This document shows, piece after piece, positions 10,817 through 24,070 of a stretch of 64,000 bases of DNA. The notes below the pieces were generated by a model. That model was not told the DNA's origin, did not search any database, and was given only the letters and a program-made list of their open reading frames with translations. Both the position numbers and the translations under genes were made by a program. The stretch is from the NCBI GenBank assembly GCA_018881555.1, contig JACAXG010000013.1, positions 6,672,191 to 6,736,190 of the forward strand, given 5' to 3'. The stretch's first letter is position 1, and each line of letters begins with the position of its first letter. Source of the DNA: Amblyornis subalaris (Eukaryota > Chordata > Aves > Passeriformes > Ptilonorhynchidae).

Positions 10817-12403
10817 CCCACTTCACAGCCTGATTCTCTGCTAATTTTAATCCCCTCAAAAAACTCAAAGCAGAAGTCATCTGTTACTGATGGAGGGGAA
10901 AAAAGAGGGAGGTTGAGGGTCTCTCTCCAGCTGGGACATGCCAAAGATGCCTTGGAGAAATTTGGCTTTTTGCCTCCTATATAATGGTTGAATCCTGCCA
11001 AAGCTTCTGCTGTCCTTGGGTGCAGGTGACAAGGAAGGGCGAGTGGGTGCTGCTCTCCAACAGCTGAGTTCTGGCATCCAAATCTAATGGAAACAAGATT
11101 TAAATTTCAAATCTCCATGACATTACCTTTACCTACAAGCTACTCAGTCTANAAGTAGCATTTAGTAATTTCTGGGGGCCAGAGAGCACGATTTTGTCGA
11201 GCACGTACAGTGGTTGGAGGGCAAACAATTACTCTTGGTAGAAACCAGAGCCCCTTATTTGTTTCACTCTGCCTCCTACCTCGAGGGCTTTTTTATTTGA
11301 AACTCAAGAAATAAGGCTCCAGAGGTTATTAGCATCTCCCTTTTCTATCATAACCCAGAAGTGGGCACTGCCTGGGAAGGCACTGATTGCCTGTGCTGTC
11401 GCTGGCTTGTTGATGAACCAGAAAAGCTTCTATTAGTTTATGGAAATGAGATTTAGACTTATACAAAAGCTTGACACCGTGCCATGGTTTTAATTAGTTT
11501 TTTTGAAAAGATATGTGAGATGAGACACGCATACGCCACCGGTTCTTAATGTGGCTCTTAGGGAGCAGGTCCTCGGTTCTGAATTCTGTGTCTTTTTGCA
11601 GTTATCTCATTTTATAATTACCATTTAAACAAATTGGGCAGATTCCTCTAATTCTGCTCTCCCTAGAAAATACCTTTTCTNTTCAGTTGGCCTGTTGCCT
11701 TCAATAAGAGATTGGATTTGATCACAAGCNAATGTAAAAGCAACAGGCAAAATCAAGATCAGTTACTTGATTATTTGTACTGTTAGTTTGAGTACCAATT
11801 GAGCCCTTTCAGTTAAACATTTTTCCTTGACATTTTTAATCTTATGAAGCTAAAACTGATTCCCCAAATCTTGTGATTTATGGGTGGGATTATTAGTGGA
11901 ACCTNGTCTCATTGTGGCTTCTTGAAGGAATCACTAACATTTTGAAGAACCTTATTTTTTTCTTTTTTGTCAGGAAGCAGCTTTACATAGGCAAGTAAAT
12001 CTGGGAAAAATGGAACCTGCTCTGTTGTCTGATCGTCCTAAAATANCCCCTAAACTGTTCAGGTCACTTCAGTTTCACATTTTGACAGATTAACAGATGA
12101 CAGTTTGTTTCATCACCTTTGCTAAATCCAGCTTTAATTAACTGACATTTTAATGGTTCCTAAGTGGTCACAGGCTTCAGTATAACTGAATTTAATTTAA
12201 TTTGTTGGGCATGATTCTGCACTGGTGAAGTCCATAGCCAAGCCTGTGTTCTCATCCCTGCTGCAGCAGTGCCAGCCACAATCCATCACTCACAAGTGTC
12301 ATTAAGAGCTGGTCCNGAGCCCAGATAAAAGCTGGGTAGGGATAGCAGGAGGCTTCACAAGCTCTCNGTGTGACTGCAGATTTGTAAATAGCTGAGAAGT
12401 CAG
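10817..12403. other. Intergenic stretch
   Basis: AT-rich unique DNA with no recognised gene or repeat. Texture around 11,560-12,200 is AT-rich with several TTAATTAA-like words. Confidence 0.5.
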
Positions 12404-12436
12404 GATTATTTATTTATTTATTTATTTTAAAAAAAA
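12404..12436 (+). repeat. (TTTA)n microsatellite followed by an A run
   Basis: About five TTTA units starting at attatttattta, followed directly by TTTTAAAAAAAA. A simple repeat; no attached transposon is visible. Confidence 0.9.
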
Positions 12437-14290
12437 GATGAATTCCCTGTAGGAGTCACGCCTGGTAGAGGATGTCACCTGGGGGAGTCCTTGCTGTGGA
12501 ACTGAGGACTCGTGCACACCAGCAGAGCTCACACCTGCCTGACTCAGTTAAATACTGCCCCCAGCCAGTGAGAAACCTCCAAAAGACACCAGGAAAGTAC
12601 TGGTTTGTAGCATGGGAAATGTCTGAGATTGGCTTTCTGAGGGGATGTAGAGGAAAACCATCATAACCCAGTGCTGGGACAGCTTTGAATTGCCACATCC
12701 ATGCTGTGCTGAGGGGATGTGCCTTTCGCAGAATTCAATATTATTTGAACAATCTTTTTTCTCTAAACCAGGTATTATAAACTTAGAATAATAACTATCT
12801 CTCCTTCATCAAATATATTTTGAGTTCCACTTTCCATCCTGTATCTGGGCTCCAATGTCCAGAGGGACACTTCACCTGCTCTTCTAGTGCTACTCATATT
12901 TGTCCTGTTGAATGGAGCTGTCTGCAGCTTAAAAGTACACAGAGATGTGCAGAGCATAAGCTGTACAAATGTTAGCACTTGAGTTTGAGGGCCTCTATTA
13001 AATTGGCCTACCTATATTTGCATGTGTATTTACTTAATTCCTGTCTTTACTAAATATATTCAGGATGTCAGGGGAATGTTTCTGTTTTACTTGCTGGCAG
13101 GGCAGCTGTACCACTTCTCACCCACAAGTGGTGTTGCATCAATCTCTACCTGTTGCCAAAGATATTGCTTTACTAAGAAGCTAAAATACTGTGTTTATAA
13201 CACAAAATTTAATTTAGGAATCTTAAAAAAAAAAAACAAACGGTGCTTGATGCCTCAGCTGTTCTGGTCACTGTGCCTCTAGCTGGAACATGTACAGTTA
13301 TTTTTATAAATGATGTACTTGTTCCTAATGGTCACAGAGCACAGAAATGTTCTATATGGCAGTGATCTGGNTTGATGTGTTATGTTCCTGCAGTACCTTT
13401 TTGTTCTGATGGTGCTGTATGGAAGCTTTCATAAACTGATACAGATTGAGACTCTTCACTTTCACGTTATAGTTCTCAAAGGGCATCTGGAAGGGTGTGG
13501 GAGGGTGGGGGAATCTCGTCAAAACCATGCTCTGCAAGAAGGTACTGCTCAGTGTTTTAAAGATAGATGGTGTGACACCCCATTTTAGTCATAATGAATG
13601 ATAATTTGATGAGNTTACCCTGGAAGGGTTGGAAAGACTCTGCCAGCCTTGATGTGGTGGCTTTGCTGTGNCTGGGTTCCTCGCCTGTGTCACTTGCAGA
13701 GTTTCTCTGGAGCTCATGACCTCGATGGCTGTTTCCAGCCATCACTTCCCTCTGCCTGTCCAACTGAACTCCTGGCCACCTTCCAAAGTGGTTTGTTTAA
13801 AACGGGATCGGAATACAGAGGAATTATGTACAACCTGGCAATGTAAGGCCCTGCCAAGAGCTACGGAATAAACAAAGACAAGTCGCTTACAGAGCCCTGG
13901 CTCACAGGAGGATTAGCAAACTCAGCTGCTGACAGAAGTGTTTCAGCAAGGGAAACTCCTATGCCGAGAGACCCCTATGGCAGCAGTTCCCAGTTTCTCC
14001 AGTCATACAGGAAGGAGGATGCTCACCCAGACATCCTTTGGCAAAGCTCCTTCAGGGTCCATCTCAAGGCCATTCACTATGCTCAGCATGTACTGAAATT
14101 ACAATTAAATAATTGCTAATATTAATTTAATTTAACTATTACCTGAATATATGAAGAATTTAAAGGAAAAATTAATTTTTTGATCTTCACGGTGTAATAT
14201 TGCTTCTGCAAATTCTTCAGCAGAGAAAGGGAAACCTTGGCAAGATTCTAAATATTGCTAAATGCTGCCTTTAACTATTCAATGTCTTAG
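12437..14290. other. Intergenic stretch
   Basis: No recognised coding sequence. A ten-base A run lies near 13,226. An octamer ATTTGCAT is at 13016-13023. AT-rich sequence at 14,090-14,180 contains many TTAAT words. Confidence 0.5.
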
Positions 14291-14375
14291 CACTCAGAGG
14301 ATGAAATTAATGAATCTGATGATAATGAAGGTATAACAGAACAAGATGAGCATTGTGGCTGCTGTTCATTGTCAG
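14291..14375 (+). other. Exon-like segment (85 bp) with acidic open frame
   Basis: The segment starts just after an acceptor (ctttaactattcaatgtcttag) and ends at a donor (gtcag|gtaatt). The frame beginning at its first base reads HSEDEINESDDNEGI, then TEQDEH and CGCCSLS: 28 codons, very acidic, ending in a cysteine cluster. In that frame a stop (tag) forms part of the acceptor, as expected when a coding frame meets an intron, though it is also common by chance. I do not recognise the peptide and found no neighbouring exon that clearly continues it. It may be an unannotated exon, a lncRNA exon, a remnant or coincidence. Confidence 0.2.
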
Positions 14376-17300
14376 GTAATTTAAGGGAGGCTGCCTTTAT
14401 AAGATTAAGATTTGTGTGATGACATTGTTTGCCTTTATATAAACCAAAATCCAATACTTAATAAAGGAAAAACAAATTAAATCTTTCACAAAACGGGTAG
14501 ATTTGGTTAGCTGTGTTTGTTGTTCCTGGCATTTCTGCAACCTGAAACACAAGAAAACTTGCTTGACACCCTTGGGCAAGGCAGGTGAATGGATGGTGTT
14601 TGGTGGTACAATCCCAGCAGTGATGGGGAGAGACCAAGTGGGAGCTGCAGGTTCTTGATCAGTAACTATGTGTGAATTTTAGTCAGGCCAGAAAGGTTCC
14701 CACTGGTGGTAACTCANCCTTGATGCTCTGGAGTGAAGCACTGCAGATACTGTCCTACTTTCTATATNCTCCACCTGTATCCAGGAGCTTTATTAAGAAG
14801 CAGGACTTGGAAATTTGCTCTGCCACTGCCATTCATCCAGCATGCTCACTGAAGCGCATGAGCAGGGTTTTATCCCTGGTGTTACTCAGTTTTTGCTGGT
14901 CGATAGGCAAATGGCTCTTCTGGCATGGGCTGGAACAGTGAAATACATCTCATAGCAGGTGAGAGGTGAATCCAGAGGCTTTTTGAAGGTTGGAGCATAT
15001 CCTTGAGGTCAGCAGGTCCCACACCGTCAAGCTTTTCCTTGCCAGCTCCGCTGTTAGAAAGACAAAGTTAAAGCAGCACATCCCCAGCCGTGCCAGTGCT
15101 GCTGCAAGCTGTGCTCGGAGCTGTGCCCCTCTCCAGCCCCACCAGCTGAGGTGCCAGGAGTGCTCACGCTGCCTGGAGGGCACCAGGGCAGCCTGGAAAC
15201 CCCCAGCCTTGTACCTCTGGGTGAGGGGTGGGTGTTTTGCTGCTCATGGCTGTGATGTCAGCATCAAAGCCTGGCTTGGTTGGTGATGCTCTGGGAGATG
15301 CTCCCAGCTTGGGCACCTGCTGCTGCTGGAGCTCTAGGAGAGAAATCCACTGTGGGGCTTGAGGCGAAGTAGGTGTGAATTAAGAAGGTTTTAGGGTGAT
15401 GGTGAGCATGGCTGCCTCATTGGTAGGGGTCTGGTGTACTGAAAGAATAAAAATACTGACGTGTTGTGCAGGGTGGGGCAAGTAACTGATGCTTGGTGAG
15501 CCATGAGCAATTGCACACCAGGGAGGAAAGAGTCTGAGCAAGGGAGGTGGATCTGTGCCTGCTTTTCCTGGTCACTCCATCCACCAGCTCACTTTCACAG
15601 CAGATCATCCAAAATATGTCACCCTGCACAGCAGCGGTCAGCCCGGGGAAGGACAGGGAGGATGGGGTGGGAGAAATGTGGAGGGAATCGTTTTTGTCCA
15701 GAGGTAGAGTCTGCTCACACATGGATGGGAAGGAGTGAAGACCAGACCTCTCTGAAACAGGTGAGGTCAGTACATAGGAAACATAGCTTGGAAAAAACTG
15801 TGAGAGTAGAAAAAAATGTGAGTAAACCATCTAGAAGTCTGTGAATCTTCTGCAGGTGATAGAAAGGAGAAAAGAGAGAGACACAGAGCGCTGTGAGCTG
15901 TATGCTGGCTTTGACAGAAGCCAAAAGTAGGGCAGGAGTGGAGATGTCTGAAAGTAATGAGTTTGCAAGAGGAAGACTCAGCAAAAGAGAAGAAATTGGG
16001 TTGTTTACCATAAAAGCTGGTGGTTCTGGGAGCAGCAGCCTTGGTTTGGGCTGTCCCTGGAAAAACTGTGGATGTGGGGCTGGTGCATCAGCTATGAACG
16101 AGGCAGAAATCTAAATGCAGTTTCAGTTTCTAAGAGCTCACACTTCAACTAATTTCACAGTGCTGGAATAAACATTTAGAGTTTAATAGAAATACAGTTC
16201 TACAGGCTGGGAGTCCTGAGGAGAGATGCTGGTTTAGAGTAAAGTCACCCTTCTTGTAACCTGGGTTAGGCAAGGATTATTTTGGCCAATAAAGGAGACT
16301 GAAACCATCAGGAGAAGGAGGGTTTTTCCACCACAAGATGGCCCCAGTTTTGCAGAGATAGGCTTGNAAAAGGACCTTAGGCTGGAGACGAGAGTGGATT
16401 TAAAATAAAAACAACATTTTAAAATTGATATCAGGCTGGTAGGAACCAAGCATTTGTCTCAGAAGTGTCTCTGGGAAAATTGTGTTACCTAAAAGCTTAT
16501 TTTGGTTGCGTAAAACAAAGGTCCCACTGATCAGATTAGCCAGTGCAGCTGCTGATTGTGATCCTACTGGCATGAACAAAATTGTGCTTGCAAATGCTTT
16601 TCTGCTGTTTGTGCACATCAGATCTAAGTGAGTTTATATTTCCCTCACAGGCCTCCTAAAGCCTGTCAGTTGTTTGCTGTAAGGTAGCAACAATATTTAC
16701 CCTCATTTAGAACTCATCTAATGTGTTCTTAAGGTCTTTACTGCAGTTTGCTTTATGGAAATGCTCTTTTACGTGTTCGATGCTTCACATGTGTATTTTC
16801 CAATCCTTTTTCAGAGCTCTGTTTTGACTCTGTGTAGCCTCATAAAGTTTGTTTAAAGTAAAATCCCCCTAAATACTTGTGTTGCCTCTGAACTTCATCA
16901 GCTGGCCTGGAATTTATATTAATTAGGATAATTTCGTAGTTATTATAAATCTTGTAGTAATCTACTAGTAAACTCAGAATGTCTTGGTACTTCTTGGACT
17001 TCTCTTTTCAGAGGTGTCAAAGTTGTGATTTTTTTTCCTTTTTTGTTAAGAGAGATTTCCACAATCCTTCTTTGTACCACAGATCTATGGTATTTTCCAA
17101 GAAGAGGCTCTTCACAGCACTCCAGGATGGCCACACTCCTATAGAAAGAGCTAAAAAAAAATCTAATTCCTTCATCTGTTAATGATTTATATCTCCCCTT
17201 TTTTTTTTTTCTGATTTTGTTTTAAAAGCAACACTTCTCAAAATGTCATGCCAGAGACTGTAACTCACGGTGTCACAAGGTTATGACAACGAATTTGGAG

Positions 17301-20300
17301 ATTTATCAAGTGCCACCCCAGGTTCTGCTTTGTCGTGTTTTACAACTCAGAGCTGCCAAGGGCTTATTTCTTTCAGCTGTTGTGTGTTGCTTTGGCTTTC
17401 ATAAAACTCTCAAGATTCATGCTTTGTTTTCGTGTTTTTAGAAGAAGTCACAGGCTCTCACGTGTGCTTATGGTGGAGAGTGAATTGTCTTGGAGCCCTT
17501 CCACCACAAGCGATGTACAAAGCAATGCTGAGTCTCCATTCAGCTGCACAACAATGTGCAGGTTCTTTTGTTCCTCTTGCAGCTCTCAAGTTATTTCTGA
17601 AACATAAAGTGCCTTCGTAAGTGCTGTTNTAACAGTGATGGTTGATCTTGCATGTGCTCCACACGTGAAGTTCCACTGCAGTCGATGGGTATTGAGCCAG
17701 CAGGCTTCCCAGCCTGGCCTGGGATTGCTATTTATGGCAGTATCCACTCCCTTAAGAAACAAACTCAGAAGATATTGCTTGACTTGAGGTGTCTTTTTGT
17801 CATGGCTGATGCTGGAGGGTTGAACAAGATTAGACCGACAGAGAGAGGAAGAAGCCACTCTGTAACACTTACACCCTGACTCCACAATTAATTTTATCTG
17901 GATGGTCTCTGACAAAATTGCCAGATTAGCTCTTCAAAATGCTCTGTTGTGTCCACAGAGCAGCCCCAAGGCTGCTAATGAAGGAGGTAATTACGTTGGC
18001 ACTGAGAAGCACTCCAGGGCTGAGGCACGGGGGGGATTTCATGCTGTTCTCAAGATATTTCATCTCTTCACCACTTTGCACCAAAAATTTATGGAGCATC
18101 AAAGCAGCGACCATGTCTGTGCCTTGGAAAGTGCCTGCAGTAACCCTCGGCCTTTTCCTGAGGGGATTTGCTCAGCTGGCCCCCAACAGACACCACAGAG
18201 TAAAGGTGACATCTGCATTTCCCTGTGTACATCGCTTATTCCTGGTTATCCTAGGTCATTCCCAAATAGTGATGGCTTTGCCTCTCAAACAGACAGGGCA
18301 GGACTGTGCCGTGCTGAGGGAAACCAGGTATTTCTAACGCAGGCTTGCCTGTTCTGCACGGTGTGGTTGGGGTGTTATTGTCTGTTTTTCCCTTTTTCTG
18401 CAGAACCTGATGGGGGATTACAGCTGTGGTGTCTTGCTGTTAACCTGCAGTTGTGAATCCCACCATGGTCTCTCCTGAATTTAAGTCTGCTGGTCAGGAG
18501 CATTTGCTTGAGAGAAGAAAATGTTCATTTCTGGTGTCTGCTACCTTCCTTNCTGCAAGAAGAAATGTTTCTTTTAACTTTTTTAAACTCCCCGGGAGGT
18601 TGGGTTTTGTCTTTTGATCTAAGAAATGTTTGACAACTCGTGTTACCAGGCTTTTGTTTGAAATGTGCTGGATATAGGTCTATTATTTTGCCTTCAATAC
18701 AACCTTTCTTTCATAGACCATTTTAACTTCTTAATCATGGAGAAGTAGCATATCATTATACCATTTTCCCTCTCCATGTCCACTTAATGGCTTTTTACTC
18801 TTTTTAGTTCAAGGCACTTCTTAATTAATCCTTCATCAATTTATTTTAAACATTTCTTTCCTCTAATTTTTCAGAAAAGTAGATAAGAAAATAAAAAGGT
18901 AAATGATATAATTGCAAACCTGCTTTTTTGGCATCAAAGCTCTTTGACATAAAACCTGCAGGACTGCAGAGCCTGGTGTATGAGGGCAACGTCTCCAGCG
19001 ACTCTGCACATGTTTTAGACAGAGTTTGTGGTAGATTTTGCTTTATTTCTGCAGAAGTACTGCCCTTCTCCTTGGNCAGACTCTGCACAACCTTGTGTTT
19101 CATGGCGTGACAACTCACTTTGGTTTTATTGTAATTCTTTACTAGAGGCNGTGGCAAAGACAGAGTGCAAAGGCTCGTGCCCCTGACCCTGTCCCTGGCT
19201 GTACGTGTCCTGGTTAAGAGGCACCTGATGGATGATGTCTTTGAAAATGTACCACTCATTTTCTGACATAGAGTATATACTGCCACCTGCCAATCCCCTA
19301 TGCTGTGAAATACATGTTCACATCAACTTCATAAAATTCCTGTGTTGGGACTGTGCCATGAGGCAGGGCAGGTAATTTGACTCTTCCCTCTTGACGTTCA
19401 GCTTTTGTTCTTTTTTTCTATAATTCCGTTTGGATAGCTGTACTCTCATACATAATGTATTCCTAAAAATGTATTCAACTTTGAGCTGGCTGAACATGGT
19501 CCCCAGAGTTAGAATCAGTGCTACTTACAACCAAATAATCTAACGGGTTACCCCCCCAATGTGGGAGAGGCTGGGGGTGTGGGAATGAATTTCCTCCTGA
19601 CTTGGAGAAGTGATGCAGCCCTTTAAAAATAATGGGAGGGTTCCTGGAAGTGTTTCTGGGCTTCAGAGAAAGAAAAGAAGAGCATCATCAAGCTTGAGCC
19701 ATGCATTTGCAGCACAGTAATGTGCAGAGAAAGGAAAGAGGCACTGTGCCATGGGAGAGGATCCGGGTACAGAGTCCAAACAGGTTGGGAGTTCACATTT
19801 GAAACAAGAGGAACTGGTGGAGTTGCTTATCTAGAAATGAAAGTAATACTAAACAAGATGGAACTCAAAGGATTTGAACCCAAATGTACTTAGAAGTTCA
19901 GTTGGATTTAGATAGAAGCTTCTGGGCTAGCACACAATTCTAGAGGACGCTGTTTGCACTGCAATCCTGTATGCAGTGACCTGCATCTGCTGCTGTTACA
20001 GTATGTGCAGTTCTTAGAGAATTGTTAAGAGTCAAAAAAGGCATAGTCCTCCTTTAAAGCCTCCCCAGCCTGAGGATTTGCATTATGCAGTTTTTGGGGA
20101 GGTGCCACGTGGGTGTGATGACCATGGGTGGCTCTGGCACCTCTGACTCCAAGAAGCTCCCCCAGAGTCTCCTCGAGGAAGTGGAGGAGAAAGACTCTGT
20201 TAACCTTTCCCTGCAGCCCGGGTTGCTGGCGATGGTGTTGCTCTGGTAGCATTGCTGTGACGTTTTTCTCTGTGGTGAATGAGGGAGGAAAGCTTTTTCA

Positions 20301-22448
20301 TCCAGTGAAAGGATGTTTCCTTGCTAATCAGCAAGGGGCTTGGCCAGTCTCTAAATTCTTGGAACTGACTTTAAAGAGGGAGATATGCATATGTTTGTGA
20401 TTATTTTATGCCAGCATTATTTTGTAATGGGATTGTTGGCAGAAGCTGTTACTGAGAGTTTTCCCTGTATTAATTTAAATTGAGACTCATCAAATTAAAT
20501 TGAACTAGGGAATGAGACATTCTGAGTTCAATACCCTTCCTCTCCTATTTCTTCCTCCTCTGCCCCTGTCCCACATATAACGTGAATCTGAGTCCCTTGG
20601 CCAGCAGCCCTGCTCCAGGCTTGACAGAGTTTTCTCTATTTGTGAGAACAAAAGCTGTAGTGAGCCCGGAGCAGTCCCCTCAGACTGGCAGCATGCACAG
20701 AGCAGGCAACAGATGCCGGCATTTTTTGTAAACCCAAAACCTAATTATGCTTGGAGCAGTCCCACAAGTCTGGGAAAAAAACCCCCTCCAACCTGATTTA
20801 TGGATTCCAGTCATCACTGCTGGATTTTAAAGCAGCAGAATACGTTTTTCAGTGATGCTCCCGTTCCTCAACTTCAGGAAAACAGGCANGAGTGTTACCT
20901 GAGTGGAGATGAGGGTGAGTTTGGTGCCTTCCCACTGTAGGGCTGCGTGTTGGGGCTCTCCACATTGCCAGTGGGAAGCTGAATTCTCACTGGGGCATGG
21001 AACAGGAACCTGACATTTGGCAGACATGCAGATGTGGACCCAACAGCTTCATTTGGTAAGTATTTAGTGCTCATGAAGCTGCTCCCAGAGNGCTTTTAAG
21101 GATATCTTTCATAATACAATGTCAAAATCCAGTGTGAATCTGCACAACTTATTTTTGCTATTTCACAGTGGGTATTTCTTGTTTTCATCTATATTGAACA
21201 GACACTTTGTTCTTATCACAGTACCTGCCCTGCAAGCATGGATAGGTGCAGAACCTTGACCCTTTTATGATCCAGGCTTCCAGAGACTCAGAGCCAAAAA
21301 TATGAAAACTGCCTTTCACAAAAACATAAATTATAAAGTGAATAGCAATTTTTTTCCCCCGTCAGGATAAAATTTGTGTATGCCTGCAGCACATAGAGGA
21401 GAAGCAAGACATTTCCCAGAGGCTTGAAAGGGCTCTCTGGCTCTGATACACTTCCAGTTCAACTGGACTAACAGCCTGTGGCAGCTTTTGGACACCTTTT
21501 GTGTCTCTGCAGATCTCATTTTAGGTGCAAAAGAATTGTTTTGCCTGTGAAGACAAAAAAAAATATATTCTGTGTGCTCTGCTTGAGGATGATGGGGAGA
21601 TTTTACAGTCTGTAGACAAGTTCATTTGGATTGTACTTGCAAAACAGATTAGCAACAAGCAGAAAGTAAAATAGTCCCTTTGGGGTGTAGGTGAGGTGAT
21701 GGGACATGGAAATAGGGCTCCCAGGGACGGCTGGAATGTGTCTCTGTGCTGAGGAGGTCTGAAAACCACCACGATGGTGTGAGCATCTCCTCCAGCACAG
21801 GCCTGACAAGAGCTGCTGACATGAGGACTTTTGGCAGAAGCATCTCCTGTCCCTTTGGGGGGATCAGGCCCTTAGGAGCTGAAGTCACTCAGAAGATGTA
21901 ACTGAGGCAGGGACTTGGATTTCGGAGGGTAGCAGAGTTTGTAGAGGGCTGAGCTCTGACTGGAGTTAACAGACACTCCACACTGATTGTGAACCTGCTC
22001 CTTAGGCTCCTGTTTGCCCAGGAAAGCTCTCTGTGTGTGGCTTTGTCTGCGTTGGTGCTGTGGTTTGGGTGACAGCGCTCTTTTGAAGCGAATCCCCCGA
22101 CTGTCCCCACTTCTCACGCCGTGGTTTGCATTGCAGAGACATCTCCGAGAGCACAGAGCAGGATCCCTTCCGATGAGCCCAGCTGCGCTGGGAATGTGCT
22201 CCAATGCCAAAGAGCATTCAGAGAAGGGCTGCTGTGACACAAACCCCTGGAACATCTGTGGTTGGTCCATTCCCCAGCAGCAGCTGTTCCACACTGCCCA
22301 TCCCATCCCAGAGCACCTCCGTAGGTGCAGCCCCAGGTGCAGGAAAGCTGATGCTGAGACAGCAGTTGGACAAAGCACCATCAGTCTTTTCAGTACCCTG
22401 GCATGATTTGTTACAGCTGAGTCTTTCCAGCAAATCCTGAAGATTTTC
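14376..22448. other. Intergenic stretch
   Basis: Unique DNA without a recognised gene. It contains the longest open frame of the window (17902-18456, 184 codons, +), which overlaps another long frame and has no domain or compositional signature, so it is not called as a gene. Other landmarks are a ten-to-twelve-base T run near 17,200 and the octamer-containing word GGATTTGCATTATG at 20074-20087. Confidence 0.5.
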
Positions 22449-22604
22449 AGCAGCTATAAGCTTTTTATAGCAAATCAGATTTTTCCATCTGGCTGACCGG
22501 TTATAAACACACATTTCTCAAGTTGGCTCGTTACACTGTGTTGGTATTGAAAAGAAAACCCGTGATGAGCAGTGGAGTGTTCAACTGTGTCTGCTTTTGA
22601 TGAC
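22449..22604 (+). repeat. Copy A of a diverged local repeat pair
   Basis: This aligns by eye with 23903-24070 in the same orientation. Shared landmarks in order are agctataagctttttatagc, a central TTATAAA / TTATGAAA segment, the motif cGTTACA / tGTTACA, and the end tgtctgcttttgatga. A word gtgaaatgccaaaga follows this copy at 22653. I cannot assign a repeat family. It may be an ancient amniote repeat or a local duplication of a regulatory sequence. Confidence 0.6.
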
Positions 22605-23902
22605 TCGTGCCTCTTGCAAATGAGTACAAATAACCAGGAAAATCGGTTTGCATGTGAAATGCCAAAGACAAAAACTCGAGCACAACAAAGCAACAGGTTG
22701 GTGCGTTGAAACATCAATGCAGGCTGGCCAAGATTGCTGCTCTGACACAAGCATTCTGGAGCAATAAAGAGCTTATGGAATATTGATAGGGAGCTGCCTG
22801 GATTTTAGAAGTGCCACCATCCACCAGTCTTGTCAGGGTGATGTGACTGACTTTCAGCATCTGTACTCAAAAGTATCGATCTGGACCTTCAGTGTGAGCC
22901 TTCACCCAGGGATAAGCAACACTAATTAATTTTCCTCATTTCTTCTGAATTTAGGTAATTTAAGAAATGTCTTATTGATTGTGATTTTGATAAGCTAAAT
23001 TTGTGTTTCGTGTGCTGTGAACATAATGAGAAGGGTTTGCCATTGAGGGCTGCTGTGGGTGGTAGCTTTTTGTCGGGTGTGGGAAAAGAAAAGTGCTCCA
23101 CTTACTGCTCCCACTTGGTTGCTGACATTTTTATTGCTTTTGTGCCTTGTAGGTATTTTGGGTGGATTCAATGACCACAGCTACAAAAGATCTGGAGCAT
23201 TTTTGCCGTTAAACTCTAGCAGCATATCTGAAGTGCAGTCACAGCAGATTTGGNAGATCTCAACGCTGGTCTGAGATACAGCCCAGACATTGACATGTGA
23301 CATAGACGAGAACATGTTTACAGCTAAATCCCACTGTGTTCCATAAAACTATGAATTTCTCCAGTTTAAGGTAAGGAAAGGATACGATTGTCTGTCTGAC
23401 TGGTGCAGTGGAAATGGAGAAGAGCCTGGGTCTGGTTTGCTGTGGCTTGGTTGGTCTAATGTTGCNGATAGGTAAAACTTTGCAAAAGTCTAATGCCTAA
23501 TCTTGAGGTGATAGTTGATATTAACCTCTCCTCCAGCATGCGTGTGAGTTTGGAGCATTTGTAGAGTAGAGAACCTCTGAGGCTCTAATGCAATTTATTG
23601 AAAAAACATTATTTCCACAAGGAAGTGAAATCAATTGAATGAACAATTCACATTTAAACCTCTGTCCCCCCCATTCCCACTCCACCCACCCTTGTNTGAG
23701 AGGGGAATCTGGAGGAATTCAAGCAAAATGTGGTCTGGCAGTGTATGGCTTCTGGCGAGCCTCCAGCAGCCGTGTGTTAGGCTTATCACCTGTAGGATGT
23801 GAAATGCCAAAGAGAGAGACTGCCACATATAACGTGGAATCTTTGACGAGGGAATACACTGTGCAGGAGATGACTCCTTCCATAGGGCCTTTCGGGCTGC
23901 TT
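22605..23902. other. Spacer between the two repeat copies
   Basis: Unique DNA. A C-rich tract able to form a G-quadruplex on the minus strand lies at 23666-23691. The word gtgaaatgccaaaga recurs at 23799, before copy B. Confidence 0.5.
23666..23691 (-). other. Potential G-quadruplex motif (minus strand)
   Basis: On the plus strand there are four C runs of at least three (CCCCCCC, CCC, CCC, CCC) separated by 3, 6 and 1 bases. The minus strand fits the usual intramolecular G4 pattern. Folding has not been tested. Confidence 0.5.
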
Positions 23903-24070
23903 GGCAGTTATGAGCTTTTTATAGCACGTCAAATTTCTTCACCTATCTGCTTGTCTGCTTATGAAAATGCATCCCTCTGGTGCACTTGTTACATTTCATT
24001 ACTGTTAAATAAAATCAAAAGTCAACATACCTTGGCCAGTGGTTTAGTCATCTGTGTCCGCTTTTGATGA
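23903..24070 (+). repeat. Copy B of the diverged local repeat pair
   Basis: Partner of 22449-22604, about 1.45 kb downstream in direct orientation. It begins agttatgagctttttatagc and ends tgtccgcttttgatga. It is slightly longer than copy A because of extra bases in the middle. Identity is high at both ends and lower in the centre. Confidence 0.6.

Noticed and set aside
13595..13700. Possible further CR1 fragment (ctggaagggttggaaagact)
   Set aside because: Only a short word resembles CR1, without the flanking CR1 sequence or tail.
17902..18456. Longest open frame in the window (184 codons, +)
   Set aside because: It overlaps a second long frame (17939-18337), has no recognisable domain or kept composition, and about one such frame is expected by chance in 128 kb of double-strand reading.
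18846..19286. Minus-strand open frame of 146 codons
   Set aside because: It contains two Ns, shows no family signature and has only weak splice-like ends.
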